Shown: positions 1 through 11,079, counted from the stretch's first letter. The stretch: DNA of 64,000 nucleotides from Chelonoidis abingdonii (GCF_003597395.2 NC_133770.1:89190441-89254440), one strand, 5' to 3'. Translations and numbers: made by a program. Notes: generated from the letters alone by a model not told the origin.

Positions 1-640
1 CTGTTGTTCCCGACACGATGAGTGTGGCTTCGGGAAAAAGACTGGTAGAAAGATGTCTTGATTAACGTGGAAGGCAGAGACCACCTTAGGTAGGAATGCC
101 GGGTGCGGTCGCAGCTGTACCTTGTCCTTGTGGAATACCGTATACGGGGGATCCACAATCAAAGCTCGAAGTTCCGAGACTCACCTAGCCGAGGTGATAG
201 CGACGAGGAAGGCTGTCTTCCAGGACAGGTACAGCAGCGAGCATGTGGCTAAAGGCTCAAAGGGGGGACCCATAAGCCTAGCTAATACGAGGTTTAGATC
301 CCAGGTAGGGGCTGGGCGCTTGACCTAAGTGTAGAGCCGCTCCAAGCCTTTGAGGAACCTGGAAACTATGGGGTGAGAAAAGATTGAACTGCCAGTTTCC
401 CCAGGATGGAAGGTGGAAATAGCTGCAAGATGCACCCGTATAGAAGAGATCGCCAGGCGCTGCTCCTTGAGGGACCATAAATAGTCCAAGATAATGGGGA
501 CCGATACACCTTCGGGGGTAAAGTCATGCTGGGCGCACCAGTGGGAGAAGCGCTTCCACTTGGTGAGATATGTCGTCCGCGTGGAAGGCTGCTTCCCAGC
601 AGCACGTGTTGCACTGCAGTGGAACAACGCAACTCAGATT
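1..640 (-). pseudogene. DIRS-A tyrosine recombinase (broken)
   Basis: The frame at 325-627 encodes a phage-integrase SAM-like N-terminal segment (KWKRFSHWCAQHDFTPEGVS...ILDYLWSLKEQ). Downstream the frame continues in pieces through LATCSLLYLSWKTAFLVAI-like sequence into the catalytic box I motif AR-stop-VSELRAL. The codon at 181-183 (minus strand TGA) replaces the Arg expected immediately before VSEL, which by alignment with tyrosine recombinases is the catalytic Arg of box I. A CGA to TGA change is the simplest explanation. The HxxR and Tyr boxes lie left of the window. Confidence 0.8.
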
Positions 641-643
641 GGC

Positions 644-2480
644 TCAACCACACAGCAGCCATGCTGTCAGATGAAGGGACTGCAGGTCCGGGTGGTGAAG
701 CCTCCGAAGTCCTGCGTTATGAGGACCAGGTAGAATGGCAGGGGGACCAGGTTTGCCAGAGAGAGGTCGAGCAGCAGGGTGTACCACTGCTGTCTCGGCC
801 ATGCCGGAGCGATCAGTATTAGTTGGGCTCTGTCCCTGCGGAGCTTGAGTAGAACTCTGTGGACGAGTGGAAATGGTGGGAACGCATAAAATAGGTGACC
901 TTTCCACGGAATTAGGAACACGTCTGAGAGGGAGCCCGGGGAGCGACCTTGTAGGGAGCAGAACACCTGGCATTTCCTGTTCTCTCGGGAGGCAAAGAGG
1001 TCTATGTGGGGAAAGCCCCACTTCAGGGAATACAGAATGGAGAATGTCCGGACGGATGGACCACTCGTGAGACAGGAAGGCTCTGCTCAGTTGATCTGCG
1101 AGAGTGTTCCGGACTCCTGGGAGAAAGGAGGCTACTAGGTCTATTGAGTGGGCTATGCAGAAGTCCCATAGTTGAATCGCCTCCAGACAAAGGAGGGAGG
1201 ATCGTGTCCCTCCCTGTTTATGTAATACATGGCCATTGTGTTGTCTGTAAACACTGCAACACAACGGCCCTGTAGATGACGCTGGAACGCTTGGCATGCC
1301 AGTCGGACCATTCTCAGTTCTGGGACATTTATGTGTAATGCCAACTCCCGAGACAACCAAAGGCCTTGAGTGCGAAGGTGCCCTAGGTGAGCACCCAAGC
1401 CGAGAGATGACGTGTCCATTGTTAGGGATGCGGAGGGCTGTAGTGGATGGAACGGCAGACCTGCACGCACCAGGGATGGTGTCAGCCACCAGTCAAGGGA
1501 GCCCAGAATGCTCGGTGGAATTGTGAGTATAATGTCTATGGTGTCTCTGCCCGGAAAATAGGCTGAGGCGAGCCAAGTTTGAAGAGGACGCATGCACAGT
1601 CTGGCGTGCTTTGTGACGAATGTGCATGCAGCCATGTGACAGAGGCAGTCAAGGCAAGTGCGGACAGAGACTGCTGGGAAGCTTTGAAGTCTTTGTACAA
1701 GGAAGACTATAGCCTGAAAACGAGGTAGAGGCAAACTGGCCGTTGCAAGATTGGAGTCCAGCGTGGCCCCGATGAACTCTATCCTCTGCGTAGGCACCAG
1801 AGTGGATTCTTCCAAATTGATTATCAGGCCTAGACGCGTGAATAGGTCCTTGATGATGCTCACATGACTGGTGACTTGTGCCTCGGAGGTCCCTCAAATA
1901 AGCCAGTCGTCGAGGTATGGGAAGACATGTATTTGACGACGACGGAGGGAAGCGGCGACTACTGCCATACACTTCGTGAATACCCGAGGGGCCGAGAGGC
2001 CAAAGGGAAGAACTGTAAACTAATAATGTTGATGATTCACCACAAAGCATAGATACCGTCTGTGCGGGGGGTGTAAACTGCAATGTGGAAATATGTGTCC
2101 TTCATGTCGAGAGCAGTGTACCAATCTCTGGGATCTAGGGAAGGAATGATGGTTCCCAGGGATACCATGCAGAACTTGAACTTTTTCATGAATTTGTTCA
2201 GTCCTCGCAGGTCTAGGATAGGTCAGAGGCCCCCTTTCACCTTGGGGATTAGGAAATATCAGGAATAGAACCCCTTGCCCCTTAGTTCCTTCGGTACCTC
2301 CTCTATAGATCCGATTGTAAGGAGCCTCCGAACCTCCTGCAGGAGGAGTTGCTCGTGAGAGGGGTCCATGAAGAGGGATGAGGAGGGAGGTTGGGAGGGA
2401 GGGAGCAAAAGAAACTGAAGATGGTATCCAAGCTCCACCGTGCGTAGGACCCAAAGATCCAAGGTTAATTGGGACCACGC
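644..2480 (-). pseudogene. DIRS-A reverse transcriptase and RNase H (frameshifted)
   Basis: From 5' to 3' on the minus strand: RT start (VELGYHLQF...MDPSHEQLLLQEVRRLL, 2259-2462), fingers/palm in shifted frames, the catalytic box YLDDW at 1903-1917 intact, then TRLGLIINLEESTLVPTQRI and RIEFIGATLDS (thumb, 1649-1863). RNase H follows with LTMDTSSLGLGAHLG, ELALHINVPELRMVRLACQ and VFTDNTMAMYYINREG (1153-1500), and a tail HSIDLVASFLPGVRNTLADQ. At least three frame changes separate these blocks. The order RT-RNase H-recombinase distinguishes DIRS from LTR elements that carry a DDE integrase. Confidence 0.82.
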
Positions 2481-2699
2481 AGGGAGGAACGGGGAAAGGC
2501 AGTTGTAGAACTGAAAAGGATCCTGGGAGACAATTGGTACACTGCTTTTGGGCGCACCCTCAAGAGTTTGATTTGGGTCCCCCTGTTGGCTTGGTGGGAC
2601 CGGAATTGTTACCCCCTTGAGGTCCAGACTGATGTCTGCGGTTGGTACGACCTCGCCTTCTGGTAAAGTCTTGCCTTGGCCTAGGCGAGAGGTAAGGGC

Positions 2700-4935
2700 G
2701 CTGAGGTTGGGAGCGGAAGGATCATCTTTGAGTCTGTGGCGTATGCATTCCTAGCGAACGCATAATTACGCGATTGTCTTTTAGATTTTGTAGCCTAGGG
2801 TCCGTCTTCTGTGAGAATAGGCCCTGGCCATCAAATGATGTCTTGTATAATGTGCCGAAGTTCAGGTGGCAGACCTGACACTTGCAGCCATGATATACGT
2901 CGCATGGCGATTCCAGAGGCAAACGTTCTAGCTGCCAAATCAGCGGCATCCAGCGAGGCCTGTAGGGAGGTCCGCGCTACTTTCTTTCCTTCCTCCAGGA
3001 GTGCTGTAAATTTCTGGAGGAAGTCCTGCGGGACCAGCTCTGTAAACTTCCCTACCACCTCCCAGGTGTTGTAGTTGTACCTACTAAGGAGGGCTTGTTG
3101 GTTCGCTATCCTGAGTTGGAGGCCTCCCGCGGAACAGATTTTTCGTCCCAACAAATCCATTCGCCTAGCCTCCCTTGATTTAGGAGAAGGGGCTTGTTGG
3201 CCGTGGCGTTCCTGTTCATTGACGGACTATACAACCAATGAACAGGGAGGGGGGTCCACATATAGGTACTCATACCCTTTGGAAGGCATCATGTATTTCC
3301 GTTTGACCCCTCTGTCTGTGGGCGGGATGGATGCCGGCGATTGCCAGATGGTGTCTGCCCTAGCCTGGATCGAACGGATGAAGGGAAGGGCCACCCTAGT
3401 TGGTGCCTCCACCGACAATATACTTATCACCGGGTCTTCCACCTCTGGAACTTCCTCTACTGGCAAGTTGATATTCTGAGCGACACGCCGCAGAAGGTCC
3501 TGGTGTGACCTGAGGTTGATCGGAGGCAGGCCCGATGATGACGTCCCTGCTACTGCCTCATCCAGAGAAGAGGAGGATGAAAGCCCCGGGATGATTGGGT
3601 CCTGTACTGACTCCTGATCCTGGGGGACCTCCGGAGCCAGAAGATCGTGTGGGTCCAGTGCATGGGCAGAAGCTTCCTCCGTACCAGCCGGGGGAGGTCT
3701 GCTAACAGTGGCCTCTGGCACGCGGTGTTCTGAGGGACTGGAGCACGATGGTACAGTGGATTCACCTTGGGCTTGGTGATAAGCCCAAGGTGTCCAAATG
3801 GACCACTGATTAGGTCCTTGGTCCAAGCCATGGGTTCCTTGGGCAAACCTGCTCTGAGTATCTGAATCCCCACAAGAAGCACTGTCCACATGGGATGAGA
3901 CGGATGGATGACGAGAAGGTCACGGAGGCGCTGAGACCGTTTGGGGAGGGTCTCTGCGTCCATTCGATCCGTCTTCACGCGGCACCGGAGAACAGTACCG
4001 GGAGTCGTACCGGTGCCGGGAGTGAGACCGGGACCTGCAACCGGCGCAGTGCCGGGAGGTTGACCGGTGCCATGAATCCCCACGTCGAGATCGGCTGCAA
4101 GAGGTACGGTGCCGCGAACGGTGCCGGGACCGGTGCCAAGAGTACCGGGTCGGTGACCGGGATCTCGAACGGTGCCACGAGTACGACCAGTACCTAGATG
4201 GAGAGCGGTACCGGGATCGATGATGGGACCTGGACCGTGACCGGCGACGTCGGTGGTACCAGGCGAGGATGGTCTCATCAGGGCGGGCTTGCCTAGTGAT
4301 TGAACAACCCACACTGGCGGTGCCGGGGGTTGAGGCAGCTGGGGCTCCATCAAGGCAATCAACTCCCGTGCCGTGGAGCTGGTAGGCACCGGATTCGACG
4401 GCTTTTCTGAGACCGGAATCAATGGTGCAGAAGACATCAGTGCCGCGGCAGTTGACGGTGCCGGGGGCCCGACTTAGTAATGCACTCTGACTGCGGTATA
4501 GATAATGGGAGCCGCAGGAGTCTTATGCTTCTTGCTCCTTGGGGAGAGAGAGCGGTGCCGGTCAGGAGCTTGGGTCGGTGAAGGGTGGTGTTGAGGAGCC
4601 TTTATTGTACCCATGCATTCTGGTGCGGAGGAGGCACTTGTCCCCGGTGCCGCAGTCGGTGCCGAAGATGGAAGAGTTAGAGCTGCCTCCATCAAGAGTT
4701 GCTTTAGACGAACATCCCGCTCTTTTTTCGTCTGGGGCTTGAAAGCCTTGCAGATGCGGCACTTGTCTGCGAGGTGGGATTCGCCCAAGCACTTGAGACA
4801 GGAGTTGGGAGGGTCTCCTGTGGGCATCGGCCTATGAGAGGCCGAGCATGGTTTGAAGCCCCGTGAACCGGGCATGGGCCCTGGTACCGGGTGAGGGGAA
4901 GGGGCTAATCCCCGATCCCCCTTAACTATATACAA
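2700..4935 (-). pseudogene. DIRS-A ORF1 (gag-like) with zinc knuckle and Arg/Ser-rich stretch
   Basis: The N-terminal part (4474-4935) holds PNSCLKCLGESHLADKCRIC, a C-x2-C-x4-H-x4-C zinc-knuckle-like cluster, followed by a KAF..KTKKERDVRLKQLL helix. A middle stretch (3920-4312) is dominated by Arg-Ser, Arg-His and Arg-Tyr dipeptides. The C-terminal part (2831-3160) reads RISWLQVSGLPPELRHIIQD and ALLEEGKKVARTSLQASLDA, a conserved capsid-like segment also found in copy C. Frame changes separate the blocks. The probable ancestral start is MPGSRGFKPC at about 4878. Confidence 0.7.
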
Positions 4936-5285
4936 TAACTACTACAAAGAACTAATAAAACTAGAAAACTAACTAGAAATATAGAATATCGAACTATATA
5001 CACAATAGTGATTAGAAATGAGAGAAAAGCTAGGGAGGTGGAGATCAGCTAAGCCACGCTCCACTGTTCCAATGACTGACACGGGCGGTAAGAAGGAACT
5101 GACGGGCGGAAAGGCCAGCAGGGGTATATAACCGGCATCACAGCAGCGCCACTCCAGGGGGCGCCCTGCCAGCCCACCGAGTGTTGCTAGGGTAAAAATC
5201 TTCCGATGAACGTGCGCGCACACCTAACAGGAATGGACATGAGCAAGCACTCGAAGAAGAATCTTCTAACGTCCAATGAGTGATG
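4936..5285 (-). repeat. DIRS-A 5' terminal repeat and untranslated leader
   Basis: Minus-strand sequence starting near 5285 (TTCTTCTTCGAGTG...GCTCATGTCCATTCC) matches the terminal repeats seen again at 8341-8372 and 8610-8652. It continues into a GC-rich leader with a TATATA motif near 5128-5133, and then an A/T-rich stretch up to ORF1. This fixes the 5' end and orientation of copy A. Confidence 0.7.
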
Positions 5286-5389
5286 ATGTTATTCACTCCT
5301 ACTTGCATGAGATTTCATGTAAAAGACAGGTAGGTAAATTGCCTGATTGCTTTGAAATTGTGAAACTATTTTCGGGAGAAAATTGGGGT

Positions 5390-8311
5390 GAGGACGTAAA
5401 TACATCTTATCCTTAAAGAAGATTGTGTATGAAGGCTCTGATGTGAGAACTCAAAGCTCTGACACTCTACTGGCCAAAGTGATACCAACTAAGAAAACCA
5501 CTGTCTAGGAGAGGCATAATAAGCAGCATATTGCTAAAGGCTCAAACAGTGGTCCCACAAGTTTTGACATGACCAGGTTCAAATCCCAATGAGAAACTGG
5601 CTTCCTTATTTGAAGGTATAACCCTTCTATGCCTTTGAGGAATCTGTCATTTGGAAAAACAGATTGGTTATCCATCTGAGGGTGGAAAGCTGATATTGCC
5701 GCCAGGTGTATCTTGACAGAGGATAGCGCTAAATCTTGCTGTTTCGGTGCAATACATATTTACATATGTTTCATATGGATTAATGCATTGGCGAGACAAC
5801 ACTGGGATGCCCACACTGAGAACAGCTTTCATTTCAAAAGGTAAGTAGCTCTGGTGGAGGACTCTCTGTTATCTAATAGAACCTTACAAGCTTGCTCTGA
5901 GCTAGCATGCTCTCTGAGACTGAGCCATGAAGGCCATCAGATGAAAGAAGCTCAGGTTCGAGCGGAGCAGCTGACCATAGTCCTGGGAGATCAGGTCTGG
6001 ATGCAACAGAAATGAGACTGGAGACACCACTGAAACATCTAGTAAAGTGGCAAATCAGTGTTGGTGGGGCCGTGCTGGGGCTATCACAATACCCCAGGCC
6101 TGGTCTCGCTTAATCTTCAGCGGTTCTCTGTGCATGAGCAGGATAGGTGGAAAACATAACAAAATTGCCCATCCAAGGCAGAAAGAAGGCATCTGGGATG
6201 GAACACATAGTGTGGCCTTACAGGGAGCAGACCTGCTCAGGCTCTCTGTTGTACCTGTTTGCAAATAGGTCTATTGAGGGTGTGTCCTACTGCTGGAAAA
6301 TGTGTCTCACCACATCCGGACAACAGACCACTCATTATTACTGCAGAAATACCTGCTGAGGAGATCTGCCAGCTCATTCTGTGCCTCCAAAAGATAAGAG
6401 GTCTCAAGACTGATTGGGAATTTTGCATAGCCCACTCATAGCTGCACTGCTTCCTGACAAAGGAGGGAAGAGCAAACTCCTCCTTGCCTGTTGAGTTAAG
6501 ACATGGCTGCAGTGTTGTCTGTGAGACAAAAGTTTCTGCCCTTAATGTGGGGCAGAAAGGCTTGACTGGCAAGGCAAAACTCTCTGAGTTCCCTGACATT
6601 TACATGAAGGGAAAGTTCTGCCAAAGACCAAAAGGCCCTGAATTCTAGCACTGACGCATCTGAGACCAAAGTCACTCACAGTTTTGGGTGTATAAAAGGA
6701 ATGCCCACACAAACGTAAGAGGATCCAACCATCAATTTAGGGACAAGAGAACATGTGGAGGTACGCAAGTACAGTGTCCAGATGGAGATGACTTGGTGAA
6801 TACACTGATCTGGAGGGATCCGAGATGCAGCCTTGCGTATTGTGTACTTATGTACACAAGGCCATATGACCTAGGAGCCTCATACAATTTTGGGTTCTTG
6901 TGATTGGATGATATTTGAGATGCATTACCAGGGATCGGATTGATTGGAATTGAACCTCTGGGAGGTAGGCCCTAGCCTGGATAGCATACAGCGCAGCCCA
7001 TACAAACTCTATCCTCTGCATCGGAAAGAGGGAAGACTTGTCTTCATTTATCAGACGGCCTATTGCCTTGAATGTGAACTCGATGAGTCGAATGTTGGAC
7101 ACTACCTGAGCCCTGGACCAGCCCCTGACTAGCCAATCATGTAGATAAGGTTAGACCTGCACCCTTAAGGTCCTCAGGAAAGCTGCCACTACTGCTATGT
7201 ATTTTGTGAACACCCAAGGAGCTGCAGACAGGCCGAACAGGGGTACCATGAATTGGCAGTGTTACTGGTTCACTATGAATCTGAGGAATGTTGTGTGTCC
7301 TTGGTATGCTGACACATGAAAGTTAGCATCTCTTAAATCAAGGGTGGTGTACCAGTCCCCTGGAGCCTGAGCGGGCATAATGTATGCCAGGGTGACCAGA
7401 TGGAACTTTATCTTTCTGAGATAGTGGTTGAGTTGATGAAGTTATAAAATAGGGCTGAGACCTCCCCTGTCTTTCAGAATTAAGAAATAATGTGAGAAGA
7501 ACCCCTTTCCTCAAATTCTGCACAACGTCTTCAATGGCTCCCACCCAAAGGAGAGATTGAATCTCCCGGACCAAAAGTTCTTCCTGAGAGGGGTCCCTAA
7601 AGCTGAACGAGGAGGGAGAGTGGGAAGGAGCATTAGAAATAAACTGGAGAGTATATCCCACTTCTACAGTGCTTGGTATACAATCCAAGGGATTTAAGGG
7701 TTGCTCTCGAGTCTTTTAATCCATGAAGCTTCACGTCTGTCTGCTCAGAAAAGTGCAAAGCTCCTTCAAAAGGCAGGTCCTGAATAGTCTTGTTGGACCT
7801 CCTGTGAGGCCGTCACCACTGATTTTCCCTCGTCCACTAGTGAGGAGAACTCTTGCCTGGCCTCTTGTGGAAGCAAGTCTTTGAAGTTTTGCATGGAATC
7901 CCGCATGTAAAAATCATATCTCCCCAGCAGCATCTGCTGGTTTGTAATTTTGCGTTATAACACCATGATAGAATAAACTTTCCTATTGAACTCAAAATTT
8001 GAGTCCTTTGATTTTGGGGTTGTACCCTGATGACCCTGTTTTTCTCTCTCATTGACAGCAGATACTAACAAGGATCCCAAACAGGGAGAGGGCTAAAGGA
8101 ACTCAACCTTGGGTGGGAACATAGTATTTTTGTTCAGCCCTTTTTGAAGCAGGGGGAAAAGATGAGATGGTCTGCCATAGAGACTTAATTGAGTCCATAA
8201 TGCCCTCACTTTTCAAGGGCCCACAGTGGCTAACATGTCAACCAGGCCGCAGGAAGACACTTTCACTACTTCCATCTGTATGCCCAGATCTAAGGCCACT
8301 CTCTTCAAAAG
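5390..8311 (-). mobile_element. DIRS-type element, copy B (older, heavily decayed)
   Basis: Minus-strand fragments line up with copy A in the same order. Recombinase remnants lie at 5400-5900 (compare the plus-strand block TGCCTTTGAGGAA at about 5630 with about 345 in copy A). RNase H to recombinase linker lies at 6055-6264 (CFPPILLMHREPL), RT at 6848-7688, and ORF1 C-terminal remnants at 7700-8100. Substitutions and small indels are much denser than in copy A, so B is older. No terminal repeat is visible on its left; its right side abuts the terminal-repeat cluster of copy C. Confidence 0.72.
6848..7688 (-). pseudogene. DIRS-B reverse transcriptase relic
   Basis: The frame at 7338-7688 gives VEVGYTLQF...FRDPSQEELLVREIQSLLWVG, matching the RT N terminus of copies A and C. 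The frame at 6848-7102 gives FKAIGRLINEDKSSLFPMQR and RIEFVWAAL, the post-catalytic thumb region. The YLDD box around 7130-7145 has decayed: the codons now read through a TGA. Non-functional. Confidence 0.7.
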
Positions 8312-8660
8312 ACCTTTTCCATAACTGGTGTTCTTTGAGATGTGCTGCTCACGTCCATTCCACAATAGGTGTGTGTGCTCATGTGCACCGGGGCCAGAAG
8401 TTTTTCCCCTAGTAGTATCCTTAGGGGAGTGCCCCTAGCGATCCCTGGAATGGAGCCTCTATGGCGTAGTATAAGGGGCACTGTGCACTCCCCCCACCCT
8501 CAGTTCCTTCTTGGCAGACAACTTGAACAGAGGGGAAGGTGGGTGGGATGTAGACTGGACATGAGCAACACATGTCAAAAAACACCAGTTATGGAAAAGG
8601 TAACTGTCTTTTCTTCTTCGAGTGATTGCTCATGTATATTCCACAATAGGTGATTCCAAG
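8312..8660. repeat. DIRS-C terminal repeats and inverted complementary arms
   Basis: Arm 8312-8356 (plus strand) and arm 8557-8601 are inverted copies, 41 of 45 bases matching by eye. A second copy of the sequence around the first arm (GCTCATGTATATTCCACAATAGGT) occurs in direct orientation at about 8626-8650. DIRS elements carry split terminal repeats and an internal complementary region needed for their circular intermediate. This mix of direct and inverted copies is the expected signature, though the exact borders of each part are not resolved. Confidence 0.68.
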
Positions 8661-9149
8661 CTGTATCTGTTGGAGGTGGATAGGAGTTCACAGACTCTCA
8701 AGACGGAGTACAGCCCTGCCGAACCCGCGTCCTCCCTGGTTTGGGAGACAATTGCATAATGCGAGGTGAATGTGTGAACCAAACAACATGTGGCAGCCCT
8801 ACAAATGGGGACATGGGCCAAAAAGGCAGCTGACGAGGCTTGCGCCCTAGTCGAGTGTGACCTCACAATCGGCAGCGGAGGCACAGATACACAAGGTGAT
8901 CAAGTTGGAAAGCCGCTCAGTGGAGATCAGACCACTTCTCATGCATTCGGCAGAGGCGATGAACAAATGCAAAGATTTCCCGAACGGCTTCGGACATTCC
9001 AGGTAAAAGGCCAAAGCCCATCTCACATCCAACACGTGGAGGTGGCGCTCCTCACTGGACGCATAGAGCTTGGGACAGAGCACCGGCAGGAAGATGTCCT
9101 GACCCATGTGGTAGGTGGAGACCACCTTGGGGAGGAATGAAGAATGCAG

Positions 9150-9509
9150 TCAGAACTGGACCTTATCCTTGTGGAACACCGTGTACAGGATATTGGATGT
9201 CAGGGCCCTGAGCTCCGAGACCCGTTGAGCTGATGTGATCACCACCCGTACATGGTGTTCCACAAGGATAAGGTCCAGCTCCCACAGCCCAAGCGCTTCC
9301 TGGCATAGGGCAGAGGATTTGGTCCTACCTTGCCTGTTCATGTAAAACACCGAGGCCGTATTGTCCATGAGAACCCTGATCACTCTGCCCTCCAGCTGCA
9401 AGCGGAAGGCCACATATGTCAGACAGACCACCCTGAACTCCTTGACATTTATATGCAGGGCAAGGTCCTGCGCAGACAACAGACCTTGGGTCTGAATGTT
9501 CCCCCACAT
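9150..9509 (-). pseudogene. DIRS-C RNase H joined to recombinase box I by internal deletion
   Basis: A 119-codon frame starts in RNase H (LALHINVKEFRVVCLTYVAF, VLMDNTASVFYMNRQG) and runs directly into SAQRVSELRAL and YTVFHKDKVQF of the tyrosine recombinase. Several hundred bases present in copy A between these domains are missing. Box I Arg is present here (QRVSEL), unlike copy A. The junction lies inside a 31-nt inverted duplication (arms 9156-9186 and 9248-9278). Confidence 0.75.
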
Positions 9510-9535
9510 GGGCTCCCCACTCTAGGTCCGATGCA

Positions 9536-10297
9536 TCAGACACAACCTCCATTGATGGGGGTCTGCCTCTGAACAGGACCCCATGAAGCATGTTCCCCGG
9601 GGAGGGAGTACCACCATTTTAGGGAGGCAATCACTAGTTCAGGCACATTGAGGACTTTGTCCATCCTGTCTCTGGACTGGGAGAACACAGAAGCCAACCA
9701 GAGCTGGAGGAGCCTCATCCTGAGTCTGGCATGGCGAACCACATATGTGCACGCCAACATGTGACCCAGAAGGTGGATGCACGCTCTGGCTGTGGTCGCA
9801 GGGAACCTTGTGACTATGTTGATGAGCCATTTTAGTGTCTCAAATCTGTCCAGTGGGAGGGAGGCCCTGGCCAACATCATGTCCAGGACTGCCCCAATAC
9901 ACTCAATGTGCTGCACTACGACTAACATGGACCTGGTGTCGTTTACCATCAGGCCCAGAGCGGCGGACGTGGACAGGAGGAGCGCAACGTGATCCCGCAT
10001 CTGAGCCCTGGAGCTGTCTTTGATCAGCTAATTATCAAGATAGGGAAGATCTGAATCCCACGACGTCTGAGGTAGGCTGCTACCACAGACATGCACTTTG
10101 TGAATACCCTGGGAGCAGTGGACAGGCCAAACCAGAGGACCATAAATTGGTAGTGTTCCTGCCCAACCGTGAAATGGAGGAAACTTTTGTGCCCCTCGAA
10201 TATATGAATGTGGAAATATGTATCCTGCAGATCGAGGGTGGCGTACCAGTCCCCGAGATCCAGGGAGGAGGTGACAGAGGCCAGGCAGAACATGCAA
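9536..10297 (-). pseudogene. DIRS-C reverse transcriptase (active site mutated)
   Basis: The frame at 10024-10293 shows WYATLDLQDTYFHIHI (motif A) and LWFGLSTAPRVFTK. The neighbouring frame ends PYLDN followed by TAG (codons 10028-10042), so the second Asp of the catalytic YLDD has become Asn and the next codon, normally Trp, is a stop. The frame at 9536-10000 continues with LLSTSAALGLMVNDTRSMLV, QHIECIGAVLDMMLARASLP and a thumb/connection region. One frameshift and one stop divide the gene. Confidence 0.78.
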
Positions 10298-10671
10298 AAC
10301 AGTACTCTATCTGTACTGGTTCAGGCCTCGCAGTTCCAGGATGGGCCTGAACCCCCTTTTGGCTTTCAGGGTAAGGAAGTAGCAGACGAAGAAACCCTTG
10401 TGTCTGAACTCCGCTGTCACCATTTCCATTGCTCCTAAGCCAAGGAGCCGCTCCATCTCCTGCTTGAGCAGGGCCTTGTGAGAGGGGTCCCCCAGGAGGG
10501 ACAGGGACAGAGAGTGGTTGGGTGGGGTAGAGGTAAACTAGAGGGTGTAGCCCTCAGAGACAGTGTTGAGGAGCCACTGGTTCAAGATCAGCCGCAACCA
10601 CTCCGGGAGAAAAGCGCACAACCGGTTGGAGAAGGAGAAGCTTTATTGTGGGTTGATCCCCTGGCGTCCCA

Positions 10672-11076
10672 TTAAAATTGACCTTTTCCTGACTGTTTAC
10701 CCTTGGAAGGCCCAGGTTGGAAGGCAGACCAGGACTGACTCTGTGGGCATTTCTTATAGTCCCTTGACTTTTTATAAGGGGGCTCATATTTAGAATGGGT
10801 GGTGTGGGCGGGAGCCTGCTGAGGCTTAAACTTGATCCTGGCCGGATCTTTCAGGCCGTGCAATTTCATGTCCGTCTATTCCGCATACAGGGCCTTGCCA
10901 TCAAACGGAAGATCCTGCAAGGAGTTCTGCACCTTGCTGGATAGCCCAGACAGCAAAAGCCATGATTCCCTCTTCATGGATACTGAGGAGGCCATAGACC
11001 TTGCAGCCATATCAGTGGCATCCGACGCTGCCTGAAGGGTCACCTTTAAAGTAGTACTGAGCGTCAGTGAATGCAA
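10672..11076 (-). pseudogene. DIRS-C ORF1 C-terminal remnant
   Basis: The frame at 10876-11076 (TLKVTLQAASDATDMAARSM...WLLLSGLSSKVQNSLQDLPFDG) corresponds to the copy A segment at 2831-3160, with the same alternation of Ala-rich helix and a Trp-Leu-x-x-SGL motif. The frame at 10672-10869 (MKLHGLKDPARIKFKPQQAP) carries the Lys-rich linker after it. The rest of ORF1 is missing to the right of 11076. Confidence 0.65.
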
Positions 11077-11079
11077 TAG

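Larger units (their letters stand above)
1..5285 (-). mobile_element. DIRS-type tyrosine-recombinase retrotransposon, copy A (left end outside window)
   Basis: Read on the minus strand the element runs 5' terminal repeat/UTR (about 5285-4936), ORF1 gag-like (about 4935-2700), reverse transcriptase and RNase H (about 2480-644), then tyrosine recombinase (about 640-1). That order is the DIRS layout. Recognisable pieces include SCLKCLGESHLADKCRIC in ORF1, YLDDW in the RT, ELALHINVPELR in RNase H and a SAM-like integrase start. Several frameshifts and stops break all ORFs, so it is dead. It lies in the same orientation as CLASP, probably inside intron 6. The right end of the recombinase and the second terminal repeat lie left of the window. 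Confidence 0.88.
8312..11062 (-). mobile_element. DIRS-type element, copy C (internally deleted, 5' truncated)
   Basis: Minus-strand order is ORF1 C terminus (11076-10672), RT (10297-9536), RNase H fused to a recombinase piece (9509-9150), decayed recombinase (9125-8660), then the terminal-repeat/internal-complementary cluster (8660-8312). ORF1 is cut off at about 11062, beside a hAT element. The copy is internally deleted: the end of RNase H and the start of the recombinase are missing. Confidence 0.78.
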
